58,476 nt of DNA from UM-FILTER-36-13 sp964394835 (GTDB lineage: Bacteria > Patescibacteriota > Patescibacteriia > UBA1558 > GWA2-36-10). This document shows, in pieces, positions 36,150 to 46,120 of the stretch (within the stretch, counting starts at the first letter, position 1; every line of letters begins with the position of its first letter). The notes under the pieces were generated by a model. The model searched no databases. It was not told the origin of the DNA and worked only from the letters and a program-made list of their open reading frames with translations. The DNA lies in NCBI GenBank assembly GCA_964394835.1, contig CAYMZA010000001.1, positions 1 through 58,476 on the forward strand. Reading direction: 5' to 3'. The position numbers and the translations under genes were made by a program.

Positions 36150-38327
36150 TTATTCTAGACCATCTTCTAAATCTTCCTCTTCACTATCAAGTACTGAAGA
36201 AAAATTCTCTTCTAAATCTTCTTGTGATATTAAAACCTCACGAGCCTTAGACCCTTCAGCAGGACCAACCACTCCCATTTCTTCTAAGGAGTCTAGCAAA
36301 GACGCTGCTCTTGGATAACCTATTCTTAAATGCCTTTGTAATAATGTTGCTGATGCCTTACCTGCTTTTAGCACAATTTCTTTTGCCTCTTCCATAAAAG
36401 AATCTTCGTTGTCGCCACCAACACTAAAGCCATGTACACGACTTGTTGTTTTCTCTATAATACTATCGTCGTATTCTGGTTCAGCTTGTCCTTTAAGGTG
36501 GTTAACAACGCTTGTAACCTCTTCGTCTGTAATATATGCACCTTGAATCCTTTTTGGTTTAGAAGCGTCTGAGGTTACAAATAGCATATCACCATTTCCT
36601 AATAGTTTTTCTGCACCTGAAGAATCTAATATTGTCTTAGAGTCTGTAGCAGAAGCAACTGCAAATGCGATTCTTGATGGCATATTTGCTTTTATAAGGC
36701 CTGTTATAACATCAACAGAAGGTCGTTGTGTCGCTAGTATCAAGTGTATGCCCGCTGCTCTACCTAGTTGGGCTAAGCTTACTACAGCAGCCTCTATTTC
36801 CTTTGAAGCAAGAGACATTAATGCAGAGAATTCGTCAATAACAACTACTATATATGATAGTTTGTTTACTATTACTGCTTTATTATAGCTAAGTATATTT
36901 TTTTTCTTTGCTGCTTGTAATAACTTATATCTTTCTTGCATTGTTTTTATAACCCAACGTAAAGCAGTAATTGCTTTATCTGTATCATTGATTACTGGGG
37001 TTATTAAATGAGGTATGTCTTGAAAGCTTGCTAATTCTACTCTTTTTGGATCTATTAATATAAAATTTAACTCTTTGTGAGAATATTGGTGTATTAAACC
37101 AACAATAATATTATTAATAGCTACTGACTTACCAGAATTAGTTGCCCCAGCTATTAACAAGTGTGGCATTTTGGTTAAATCTGCAACAATAGATTCTCCA
37201 GATACATTTTTACCTAATGTTAATTTTAAGTTTCCTTTGTGCTTTTTATATGCGTTACTTTCTAAAACACTTTTAAGTTTAACTGTGGAAACTGTATGAT
37301 TTGGTACTTCAATACCGACTAATGATTTACCTGGTATGGGTGCTTCCATACGAAGAGGATGCGCGGCTAATGATAGTGCAATATCGTTTTGCAGTGTTAA
37401 CATCTGAGATAAACGAACACCGTCAGCAGGACGTAAAGTATACTGTGTAACAGTAGGACCAACATTAACATCAACCATGCTTACTTCTATTCCAAAACTA
37501 TCAAATGTTTTTTGTATTTTGTTCATATTAGCTTTAATATCACCCGAGTCTGGTTTAGTAGAAGAATCTGACAACAAGCTAAGTGGAATTTCTATTTTAG
37601 TATTTTGTTTTTCTTTTACTTCTTGTTCTTCATCATATTCATACTCAATATTTATTTTTTCTTCTAATTCATCCTCTGGAGCATCTATAGTTTCCTCTTC
37701 AATAACCTCTTCTTCTGGTTCATCTTCTAGTTCGTTCTCTTCATTGTCTGCATAATCATATTCATCTTGGTCTGGTAAAAACTTTTCTTTCAAAATACCA
37801 GCTGATTTAGCCCTTTCTTTTATATCATTGAAAGAAGTATTAAAGGCTAAAAATATACCTATTAAAAATATAGCTATTAATATTATTAATGCGCCCCAAA
37901 TACCAAGAATAGCTTCTAATGACCCTCCAACAGCAAAGCCAAAAGCACCACCACCTATTCCTTCTTTTGTAATCTCTATAAAAGTAAATTCATTAACAAG
38001 AAAATTTAAAAGGCCAGTAATGGATACAACTATCATAGACAACCCAATGTATATTGTTTTTCTTAAAAACTCTTTTCTAGTTTTAAATAATATATACCCT
38101 AATATTAATAATATTAAGATAAAGACAATGTCTGCTGAACCAAACAAATACCCAAGAACAATATTTAACATCTGACCTAATCTACCCGCTAAATCAAATA
38201 TTGATAATAATCCTAGAAAGGCAATAACAAAGATTATAATTGTAAAAATTCCACTCTTAGCCTCACTGCTTAAATGCCAACTTTCTTGTTTTTTTTCTTT
38301 TTTGTATCTTTTATTTTTTTTCCTCAT
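36150..38327 (-). CDS. ftsK: DNA translocase FtsK/SpoIIIE
   Basis: This protein of about 725 residues moves chromosomal DNA at the division septum. Four N-terminal membrane helices (about 28-175) are followed by a very acidic linker (about 190-245). The motor domain has Walker A in AGATNSGKSVA near residue 390 and Walker B in VVIDEFSALM. A C-terminal winged-helix gamma domain (LLQRHLRIGYPRAASLLDSL) reads orienting DNA sequences. The frame extends to 38369, but MRKKNKRY at 38327 is the better start. Confidence 0.96.
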   Translation of the reverse strand: MRKKNKRYKKEKKQESWHLSSEAKSGIFTIIIFVIAFLGLLSIFDLAGRLGQMLNIVLGYLFGSADIVFILILLILGYILFKTRKEFLRKTIYIGLSMIVVSITGLLNFLVNEFTFIEITKEGIGGGAFGFAVGGSLEAILGIWGALIILIAIFLIGIFLAFNTSFNDIKERAKSAGILKEKFLPDQDEYDYADNEENELEDEPEEEVIEEETIDAPEDELEEKINIEYEYDEEQEVKEKQNTKIEIPLSLLSDSSTKPDSGDIKANMNKIQKTFDSFGIEVSMVDVNVGPTVTQYTLRPADGVRLSQMLTLQNDIALSLAAHPLRMEAPIPGKSLVGIEVPNHTVSTVKLKSVLESNAYKKHKGNLKLTLGKNVSGESIVADLTKMPHLLIAGATNSGKSVAINNIIVGLIHQYSHKELNFILIDPKRVELASFQDIPHLITPVINDTDKAITALRWVIKTMQERYKLLQAAKKKNILSYNKAVIVNKLSYIVVVIDEFSALMSLASKEIEAAVVSLAQLGRAAGIHLILATQRPSVDVITGLIKANMPSRIAFAVASATDSKTILDSSGAEKLLGNGDMLFVTSDASKPKRIQGAYITDEEVTSVVNHLKGQAEPEYDDSIIEKTTSRVHGFSVGGDNEDSFMEEAKEIVLKAGKASATLLQRHLRIGYPRAASLLDSLEEMGVVGPAEGSKAREVLISQEDLEENFSSVLDSEEEDLEDGLE

Positions 38328-38395
38328 ATTATAATTACACAACCTATTAAGTATAATGTATTTTACCATATTTACAAGTAAAAATAAAGCAAAAA

Positions 38396-38417
38396 CAACC
38401 CCTAAAATAAGGGGTTG
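38396..38417 (-). terminator. rpoBC terminator
   Basis: CAACCCCT pairs perfectly with AGGGGTTG (38396-38403, 38410-38417) and is followed by T5 and a T-rich stretch on the minus strand. It lies 28 bases after the rpoC stop. Confidence 0.9.
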
Positions 38418-38444
38418 CTGTTTGTTTTTATCTCTTTTATATAT

Positions 38445-41400
38445 CTACTTCTTAAATCCTGTACCAGCTGGTATCTTTCTACCTATAATAACATTTTCTT
38501 TAAGTCCTCTTAGGTGGTCTACTTTACCCGTAATAGCAGCATCAATTAAAACTCTTGCTGTTTCTTGGAAAGATGCTGCTGATAAGAAAGAGTCTGATGT
38601 TAGTGCGGCCTTTGTAATACCTAATAACAATATCTCTCCTGTTGCTTTTTCACCTTTTACACCATCATTAATTTCGCTAAAATGAGCAGAGGTTATAATT
38701 TCTCCTGGTAATAGGTTGGTGTCTCCAATGTTTGTAACTAAAATCTTAGAAAACATTTGTCTAGCTATCAACTCCACATGCTTATCATTTAAATTCTGTC
38801 CTTGAGAAGAATAAATATGTTTAATCTCTTTTATAATATACTTTTGAACATCTATTTTTTCTTTTAAGGAATACAATTCCCTAAGATCAATACTACCATC
38901 TGTCATTTCTTGTCCCTCGTTTACAATATCTTTGTTTTTAACCCATAAATTATAGCCTGCGGGAACAATAACCTCTACTGGTTCATTCTCACTACTAATA
39001 ATTTTCAGTTCTTTCTTGCTTAATTTAACAAGTCCGTTTAAATTAGTTCTGATTGACTTTTTATTAACAATTAAAACTGTTTGTTCTTTTTTAACTTCTT
39101 CACCATCTTCAACTTTAATTTCTGTTTTAGGGTCTATATCATATGTTTCAATTCTGGTTTCTTGTGGAATTATTTTAATAATTTTCTGTTCTTTAGATAC
39201 TAATTTGTCTCCATCATCAAATTCTACTATACCTGCTACTGGTGCAAGAATAGCTTTTTTCTTAGGGTTCCTAGCTTCAAGAAGCTCTTCTACTCTTGGC
39301 AGACCCTGTGTGATATCACCACCTGCTACACCACCAGTGTGAAATGTTCTCATTGTTAACTGTGTGCCTGGCTCTCCAATACTTTGTGCCGCCACAACAC
39401 CAACCGCTGTACCTATTTCTACTGGTTTATTATACCCAAGATCATAACCATAACACTTCTGACACAAACCACGAGAAGATTTACAAGTTAACAAAGATCT
39501 TATTTTTACATAATTAATATCAATATCACTAATTTTTTCTACGTCCTTTTTATTAACAAGTATTCCTTTTTTAATTAAAATCTTTTTTGTTTTGGGGTCT
39601 CTAATTTCTTCTGCTAAAATACGACCTATTATCCTTTCTGCTAGTGTTTCATTAATTTCTTTACTTTCTTCTTTTGTAATAATTAAACCATCCTTATCTT
39701 TACAATCCTTTTCTAAAATAACTTGATCTTGAGAAACATCAACAAGTCTTCTTGTTAAATATCCCGCACTAGCTGTACGTAAGGCAGTGTCTGATAACCC
39801 CTTACGCGTTCCATGTGTTGATATAAAATATTCCAAAACATCAAGACCTTCCTGAAAATTAGCCTTTACAGGCAATTCAATAATATCGCCAGAAGGACTA
39901 ACAACTAATCCTTTCATACCCATAATTTGAATTATCTGTGACCATGTTCCTCTTGCTCCAGAACTAATTATACCAGCAACAGAACTCTGTGGATTAAATA
40001 TTTTTTGACTTTCTTCTGTAATATTATTTTTAACACCTGACCAAACCTCAATAATTTTTACATATTTTTCTTTATTGGTTAATAGACCATTATTATATTG
40101 TTCTTTAATTTCTTCTACGTTTTTTTCTCCTTTTTTAATTAAAGATTCTTTTATTTTTAATTTAGGAACATCATTCATTCCCCATGATAGTCCTGAAAGA
40201 GTAATATATTTAAATGACGTTTCTTTCGTTTTGTCTAATAATACAATGGTATCTTTATATGAAAAACGTCTAAAAGACTCTGCTACTACTTTCTTTTGTT
40301 CTCTTTTGTCTAACGCCTTATTAATATATGCCATTTTTTTAGGCAACACCCTATTAAATAAAATACGACCAATGGATGTTTCTAATATCTTATTATCTTC
40401 TCTGGCTATTCTTACTTTTATAGGTTCTTGTAGTTTTATAACTTCCATAGAAAATGCTCTTTCTGCCTCTTCTTCATCAGAAAATATTTTAGTAGCCTTA
40501 TCTTTATCATTTATATATGTTAGGTAATAAGAACCCCAAACCATATCTTGGCTTGGTACTGTTACAGGATCTCCAGTTGCTGGTTTTAACAAATTATTAG
40601 TAGATAACATTAATGTAGCCGCTTCTTTCTTAGCGTCTTCTGTTATTGGAACATGAACAGCCATCTGATCTCCATCAAAGTCAGCATTAAAAGCAGAGCA
40701 AACTAATGGGTGTAGTTGTATTGCTTTACCCTCTATTAATACTGGTTGAAAAGATTGAATGCCTAAACGATGTAAAGTAGGAGCACGATTTAACATAACA
40801 TGAGCTTCTTTAATAACATCCTCTAAAATAGCCCAAACCTCTGGATGACTAGCTTCAATATATCTATTTGCACTTCTTACATTATGAACTAACTCTTGTT
40901 TTATTAACTTAGAAATTACAAAAGGGCGGAACAATTCTAATGCCATAGTTTTTGGTAGTCCGCATTGATGTAATTTTAAATGAGGGCCAACAACAATAAC
41001 TGAACGACCAGAATAATCAACTCTTTTGCCTAAAAGGTTTTGACGAAAACGACCCTGCTTACCTTTTAACATATCTGCAATACTTTTTAGAGTTCTTTTT
41101 TGTCCAGTAGCAGCTGTTACTGTTTTACCGTGACGAGCATTGTTGTCTATTAAAGCATCTACCGCTTCTTGCAACATTCTTTTCTCGTTTCTTTGAATAA
41201 CCTCAGGAGCGTTTAAAGCTTTTAATCTTTTTAAACGATTATTACGATTAATTACCCTTCTGTATAGATCGTTAAGATCTGAAGATGCAAATCGCCCTCC
41301 ATCCAACTGCACCATTGGTCTTAAGTCTGGTGGTATAACTGGAACAGCTGTTAATACCATCCACTCTGGTTTAATATTATTTGTTAACAGACTTTTAATT

Positions 41401-42326
41401 AATCTAGATCTTTTTATTAACTTCTTTTTCTTAGAGACAATTGATGTTTCAATTTCTTTTTCTAAATAATTATATGTCTCTTTTAAATTTACGCTTTTTA
41501 AAAGCCTTCTAATTGCTTCTGCGCCAATACTTGCCTCAAAAACATGACCATATCGTAATGCTAGTTCTTGGTATTTTGTTTCTGAAACAATTTGTAACTC
41601 TTTAAGTGTTTTAAGTTCTTTAAGTGCTGTGTCTGCTGCCTCTTCTAATGTTTTAATTTTATCTATCTTGGCAACATTTAAGTTCATCAATTCTTGCTCT
41701 GTTTCTTTTGCAACCTTTTCTTTTTTTTCTCCATTAGCTATGAACTTAACCTTTTTATCGTTTCTTTCTTTTATTCTTTGTTTAAACTCATTATTGATTT
41801 GTTTTCTTTTGCTGTCTAATTCATTTTTAATTTGCTCTATTGTTGTTTTTCTTTCCTTTTCATCTACCTTGGTTATTATAAAAGATGCAAAATAAATAAC
41901 CTTTTCTAATGACTGTACGCTTAAATCAAGTATCAACCCTATCTTTGAAGGCACGCCTCTTAAAAACCAAATGTGTGAAACTGGAACAGCTAAATCAATG
42001 TGACCCATATGCTCACGTCTTACTATTGCTCTAGTCACTTCCACACCACACTTATCACAAGTAACTCCTTTGTGTTTTATTCTCTTGTACTTACCACAAT
42101 AGCATTCCCAATCTTTTGTAGGGCCAAATATTTTTTCACAAAATAGTCCATCTTTTTCTGGTTTTTGTGTACGATAGTTAATTGTTTCTGGTTTTAACAC
42201 TTCTCCAAAAGACCACTTATATATATCTTCTGGTGAGGCTAATTTTAATTTAATGGCATCAAAGTCTAAGACGGTGTTTTTGTCTCTTGCCATAAACGTT
42301 GTTTTTGTTGATGATGGTGTAGGCAT
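38445..42326 (-). CDS. rpoC: RNA polymerase subunit beta-prime
   Basis: This 1293-residue protein has the catalytic NADFDGDQMAVH motif (near residue 547) that binds the active-site magnesium. An N-terminal zinc site (CYCGKYK...CDKCG) lies near residues 72-90, and the second cysteine cluster has CKSSRGLCQKC. The trigger-loop and bridge-helix region includes GEPGTQLTMRTFHTGG. It lacks large lineage insertions. It follows rpoB by 25 bases in the same orientation and is closed by a terminator. Confidence 0.98.
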   Translation of the reverse strand: MPTPSSTKTTFMARDKNTVLDFDAIKLKLASPEDIYKWSFGEVLKPETINYRTQKPEKDGLFCEKIFGPTKDWECYCGKYKRIKHKGVTCDKCGVEVTRAIVRREHMGHIDLAVPVSHIWFLRGVPSKIGLILDLSVQSLEKVIYFASFIITKVDEKERKTTIEQIKNELDSKRKQINNEFKQRIKERNDKKVKFIANGEKKEKVAKETEQELMNLNVAKIDKIKTLEEAADTALKELKTLKELQIVSETKYQELALRYGHVFEASIGAEAIRRLLKSVNLKETYNYLEKEIETSIVSKKKKLIKRSRLIKSLLTNNIKPEWMVLTAVPVIPPDLRPMVQLDGGRFASSDLNDLYRRVINRNNRLKRLKALNAPEVIQRNEKRMLQEAVDALIDNNARHGKTVTAATGQKRTLKSIADMLKGKQGRFRQNLLGKRVDYSGRSVIVVGPHLKLHQCGLPKTMALELFRPFVISKLIKQELVHNVRSANRYIEASHPEVWAILEDVIKEAHVMLNRAPTLHRLGIQSFQPVLIEGKAIQLHPLVCSAFNADFDGDQMAVHVPITEDAKKEAATLMLSTNNLLKPATGDPVTVPSQDMVWGSYYLTYINDKDKATKIFSDEEEAERAFSMEVIKLQEPIKVRIAREDNKILETSIGRILFNRVLPKKMAYINKALDKREQKKVVAESFRRFSYKDTIVLLDKTKETSFKYITLSGLSWGMNDVPKLKIKESLIKKGEKNVEEIKEQYNNGLLTNKEKYVKIIEVWSGVKNNITEESQKIFNPQSSVAGIISSGARGTWSQIIQIMGMKGLVVSPSGDIIELPVKANFQEGLDVLEYFISTHGTRKGLSDTALRTASAGYLTRRLVDVSQDQVILEKDCKDKDGLIITKEESKEINETLAERIIGRILAEEIRDPKTKKILIKKGILVNKKDVEKISDIDINYVKIRSLLTCKSSRGLCQKCYGYDLGYNKPVEIGTAVGVVAAQSIGEPGTQLTMRTFHTGGVAGGDITQGLPRVEELLEARNPKKKAILAPVAGIVEFDDGDKLVSKEQKIIKIIPQETRIETYDIDPKTEIKVEDGEEVKKEQTVLIVNKKSIRTNLNGLVKLSKKELKIISSENEPVEVIVPAGYNLWVKNKDIVNEGQEMTDGSIDLRELYSLKEKIDVQKYIIKEIKHIYSSQGQNLNDKHVELIARQMFSKILVTNIGDTNLLPGEIITSAHFSEINDGVKGEKATGEILLLGITKAALTSDSFLSAASFQETARVLIDAAITGKVDHLRGLKENVIIGRKIPAGTGFKK

Positions 42327-42351
42327 ATATTTAAATTATGTTTTATTTATA

Positions 42352-45300
42352 TTACTCTTTTTTATCTTTATTTGGTGCTTCTTTTTCTACTAAATCAACC
42401 TTACTATAACTAGTGTCTTCTATTTTCCTTTGTCTTTCACCAATTAATTCAACATCTAAACCAAGGCCTTTTAATTCTCTAACCAACACATTAAATGATT
42501 CTGGTATATCCAACCTTTTGATTTCTTCTCCTTTTATTATAGCTTCATAGGCCTTAGATCTTCCTAATACATCGTCAGACTTAATAGTAATCATTTCTTG
42601 TAGCGTACTAGCTGCACCATACGCCTCTAACGCCCATACTTCCATTTCTCCAAACCTTTGACCACCAAACTGTGCCTTACCTCCTAATGGTTGTTGTGTA
42701 ACCAAAGAATAAGGACCTATAGATCGTTGATGTATTTTATCTTCTACTAAATGATTTAATTTTAACATATAAGCATAACCAACTGTTGTTTTATTATCAA
42801 ATGGTTTACCTGTTCTTCCATCACATAATTGAAGTTTACCATCTTCTGGGAAACCTGCTTTTTTCAATTCTTCTTTAATTTTTTCTTCTGAAATTCCATT
42901 TAATGCTGGTGCTGCTACATTATATCCAAGCTTATTAGCGGCTAAGCCTAAATGAACTTCTAATAACTGACCTAGGTTCATTCTAGATATAACACCTAAA
43001 GGATTTAAAATTATATCAACGGGTGTACCATCTTCTAAAAATGGCATATCAGAGTCCGGAACAATTCTGGATATAACACCTTTATTACCGTGTCTACCTG
43101 CCATCTTATCACCTATTTGTATTCTTCTAAGCTGGGCTACTGTTACCTGTATTGTTTTAATAACTCCAGCTGGAAGCTTATCACCCTTATCTCTAGAAAA
43201 TACCTTTATGTCTATAATCTTACCCCTTTCTCCATGTTTTAAATACAAAGAAGTGTCTCTAACATCTTTAGCCTTTTCACCAAATATTGCTCTTAATAGT
43301 TTTTCTTCAGCTGAAAGTTCTGTTTCTCCTTTTGGTGTTATTTTTCCTACTAAAATATCCCCAGAAGAAACGTTAGCGCCAATTCTTACAATGCCCTCTC
43401 TGTCTAAATCTTTTAATTTTTCCTCACTTACATTAGGGATGTCTCTGGTTATTTCTTCTGGTCCAAGTTTAGTATCTCTAATATCAATTGAATAGTCTTC
43501 AATTGTAATAGATGTATAATTATCATTTCTAACTACTCTTTCTGAAATTAAAATAGCGTCCTCATAATTACCACCAGACCAAGTCATGTATGCTACAAGC
43601 ATATTTTGTCCTAATGCAAGTTCACCATGGTCTGTTGCGGCACCATCAGCAATAACCTGACCCTTTTTAATCTTGTCTTTTTTATCAACAATTGTATGTT
43701 GATTCATGCTTGTAGAAGTATTAGATCTAGAAAACTTATTTAACCTATATGTCTCAACGCTTCCTTTTTTACTAGTAACCTCAATTGTATTACTATCCAC
43801 CATGGTAACAACACCATCTTCTTTTGCTAGAATAACTTGCCCAGAGTCAGCCGCTGCCTTAGACTCAACACCAGTGCCAACAATAGGTGCTTGTGGTCTA
43901 ATAACTGAAACTGACTGTCTTTGCATGTTTGTTCCCATTAAAGCACGAACAGCGTCATCATGTTCTAAAAATGGTATTAAAGATGTCGCGATACTAATAA
44001 TTTGATTAGGTGCAACATCCATTAAGTCTATCTTTTCTACTTTTTCATAACTAGGTTGACCATTAATTCTAATATCGGCATATTCTTCTACAAAATATCC
44101 GTTATCATCAATAATTGTAGTGGCTGCGGTTGTGTTATATTTCTCTTCTTCAAAAGCATCTAAATATACTATTTCATTAGTAACAATTGGTTTTATTGGA
44201 ATTATTTCTAAATCTGTCTTAGATATCTCTTTTGCTTTAGTTGCGTTAATTGTTTCTCCAGCAACAACAATGGTATTTTTTGTTTTATGGTTTTTTATAT
44301 CAACCCTAGCTATTTTTCCTGTAATTATTTTAATACTATTATCTACGTCGTGTAAAACTCTTCTAAACGGTGTTTCTAAAAACCCAAAATCATTAACCCT
44401 AGCATATGAAGCTAAGTGTCCTACTAAACCAATATTAGGTCCTTCTGAGGTGGCTATTGGACAAATTCTTCCATAATGAGTTCTATGTACATCCCTAACC
44501 TCAAAACCAGCCCTTTCCCTTGACAGTCCTCCAGGCCCCATGGCTGATAAACGTCTTTTATGTTCTAGCTCTGCTAATGGGTTTACTTGATCCATGAACT
44601 GAGAAAGTTGAGAGCTCATAAAAAACTCTTTAACAACTCCTATTACTGGCCTAGCGTTGATAAGTTGGTTAGGTGTTAAATTAACCATATCAAGGGTACT
44701 CATTCTATCTTTAATTATTCTTTCCATTCTAGCTAGCCCTATTCTAAGTCTATTTTGAATAAGTTCACCAACAGACCTTACTCTACGATTTCCTAAATGA
44801 TCAATATCATCTGCTTCATCTTGAGACAAATTAAGTCTAATTATTTCTTTTACAACTAAAACCAAGTCTTCTTTTCTTAAAATTCTTGTTTCTTTGTTGT
44901 TTGGAACATCAAGGGAAAATCGTGCATTTATTTTATACCTACCAACACGACTAAAATCATAACGATCAAAATCAAAAAACATAGAGTGTATTAAACTCTT
45001 AGCATTTTCTGTAGTAGCTAAATCACCAGGTCTAATACGTTTATATATTTCTTTTAGTCCTTCTGCTTCATTACTTGAAACATCCTTTTCTATCGTTGTT
45101 TTAATAAAACTTACTTCTGGGTGATTATCAACATCTTTAAACAAGTCTATTATTTCCTTATCGCTATCATACCCAAACGCTCTTAATAGTGCTGTTACTG
45201 GGACTTTTCTTTTCCTATCAATTTTTACATAAATAATATTATTACCATCTGTCTCTATTTCTAACCAAGCTCCTCTGTTTGGAATAACCTTAGCACCATA

Positions 45301-45756
45301 ACAACTTCTTCCTTTAAGTGTTTCGGAAGAAAAAAACACGCCAGGGCTTCTAATTAATTGGGAAACAATAACCCTTTCTACTCCGTTTATAATAAAAGTT
45401 CCTCTTTCAGTCATTAAAGGAAAGTCTCCTAGATATATCTCTTGCTCTTTAACCTCATTGGTTCTTTTATTGTTTAAACGAATATTGACTCTTAAGGGAG
45501 CTTCATATGTAATGTTTTTATTTTTTGCTTCTACCTCATTAAACTTAGCTTCGTCTAAATAATGTTCCAAAAAAGAAAGCTCTAAATCTCTTCCTATAAA
45601 GTCTTTAATAGGGGAGACTTCTTCAAAAAGTTCTTTTAGTCCTTTTTCAAGAAACCATGTGTATGACTTCTTTTGTACTTCTATTAAATCTGGAAGACTA
45701 ACAGCCTCTCGTAACGGTGTGAAAAATTTACGAGTTTGTGTTTTTGCTTGGGACAT
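42352..45756 (-). CDS. rpoB: RNA polymerase subunit beta
   Basis: This protein of 1134 residues has the canonical beta features: the rifampicin-pocket region with SQLSQFMDQVNPLAELEHKRRLSA (family motif around residues 380-405), GDKMAGRHGNKGV, and a C-terminal GGKAQFGGQRFGEMEVWALEAYGA. In the rifampicin pocket the residues Gln, Asp, His and Ser equivalent to E. coli positions 513, 516, 526 and 531 look wild type, though assignments are by eye. No rplJL genes precede it. Instead a 364-base leader region with tandem promoters and hairpins lies upstream. Confidence 0.98.
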   Translation of the reverse strand: MSQAKTQTRKFFTPLREAVSLPDLIEVQKKSYTWFLEKGLKELFEEVSPIKDFIGRDLELSFLEHYLDEAKFNEVEAKNKNITYEAPLRVNIRLNNKRTNEVKEQEIYLGDFPLMTERGTFIINGVERVIVSQLIRSPGVFFSSETLKGRSCYGAKVIPNRGAWLEIETDGNNIIYVKIDRKRKVPVTALLRAFGYDSDKEIIDLFKDVDNHPEVSFIKTTIEKDVSSNEAEGLKEIYKRIRPGDLATTENAKSLIHSMFFDFDRYDFSRVGRYKINARFSLDVPNNKETRILRKEDLVLVVKEIIRLNLSQDEADDIDHLGNRRVRSVGELIQNRLRIGLARMERIIKDRMSTLDMVNLTPNQLINARPVIGVVKEFFMSSQLSQFMDQVNPLAELEHKRRLSAMGPGGLSRERAGFEVRDVHRTHYGRICPIATSEGPNIGLVGHLASYARVNDFGFLETPFRRVLHDVDNSIKIITGKIARVDIKNHKTKNTIVVAGETINATKAKEISKTDLEIIPIKPIVTNEIVYLDAFEEEKYNTTAATTIIDDNGYFVEEYADIRINGQPSYEKVEKIDLMDVAPNQIISIATSLIPFLEHDDAVRALMGTNMQRQSVSVIRPQAPIVGTGVESKAAADSGQVILAKEDGVVTMVDSNTIEVTSKKGSVETYRLNKFSRSNTSTSMNQHTIVDKKDKIKKGQVIADGAATDHGELALGQNMLVAYMTWSGGNYEDAILISERVVRNDNYTSITIEDYSIDIRDTKLGPEEITRDIPNVSEEKLKDLDREGIVRIGANVSSGDILVGKITPKGETELSAEEKLLRAIFGEKAKDVRDTSLYLKHGERGKIIDIKVFSRDKGDKLPAGVIKTIQVTVAQLRRIQIGDKMAGRHGNKGVISRIVPDSDMPFLEDGTPVDIILNPLGVISRMNLGQLLEVHLGLAANKLGYNVAAPALNGISEEKIKEELKKAGFPEDGKLQLCDGRTGKPFDNKTTVGYAYMLKLNHLVEDKIHQRSIGPYSLVTQQPLGGKAQFGGQRFGEMEVWALEAYGAASTLQEMITIKSDDVLGRSKAYEAIIKGEEIKRLDIPESFNVLVRELKGLGLDVELIGERQRKIEDTSYSKVDLVEKEAPNKDKKE

Positions 45757-46120
45757 ATATTGTTTGCTAATTAATTAGTCAAGACTTGTATAAAAGTCTG
45801 TTATATTATTTTATTTATTTCAAACGCACAAAAAATAAACTCACCCCTTTGCGGGTCAGTTATTAAATTTATTATTAGACTAAAATATAATAGTCTTAGA
45901 AAAAATCATAGCTATATGCTACCAAAAAAAATTACCTTTGTCAAGTGTTTTTGTTTAATATAATAAAAAAGAAAGAATTATTATTTTTTTAGCTAATATA
46001 GGCCACCTTATTATATATATACTTTTAAACACTTGTCAAATTATTTGTTTATTTTATCTTGTTTTAGCAAAGACTATACACATTTATTGCTGTTTACCTA
46101 CAAGTTATCCACAATTATGA
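45757..46120 (-). promoter_or_regulatory. rpoBC leader region: tandem promoters, three hairpins, DnaA box
   Basis: This 364-base gap holds no gene. On the minus strand it contains, in order: a perfect DnaA box (46105-46113); promoter P1 TTGACA/N18/TATAAT (46039-46010); promoter P2 TTGACA/N17/TAGCAT (45944-45916); and hairpin AGACTA/TAGTCT (45896-45877). A terminator-like hairpin AACTGACCC/GGGTGAGTT with TATTTTTT (45861-45838 plus tail) and hairpin AGACTT/AAGTCT (45799-45782) follow before rpoB. Because the terminator-like hairpin lies downstream of both promoters, rpoBC could be attenuated. It could instead end transcripts coming from the Mur ligase gene. Confidence 0.6.
46105..46113 (+). other. 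Perfect DnaA box TTATCCACA
   Basis: This is an exact match to the consensus DnaA-binding 9-mer, set in AAGTTATCCACAATTA. It lies between the Mur ligase stop and the rpoBC promoters. Only one perfect copy is seen here. Confidence 0.6.

Noticed and set aside
39016..40527. Frames antisense to rpoC (39016-39342 and 40075-40527)
   Set aside because: They overlap conserved rpoC sequence entirely and have no family features or signals of their own.
46070..46120. Origin of replication at the perfect DnaA box near rpoBC
   Set aside because: Only one box is present and genes on both sides run on the same strand. The strand switch and the dnaA/rpmH order favour 52.8-54.7 kb.
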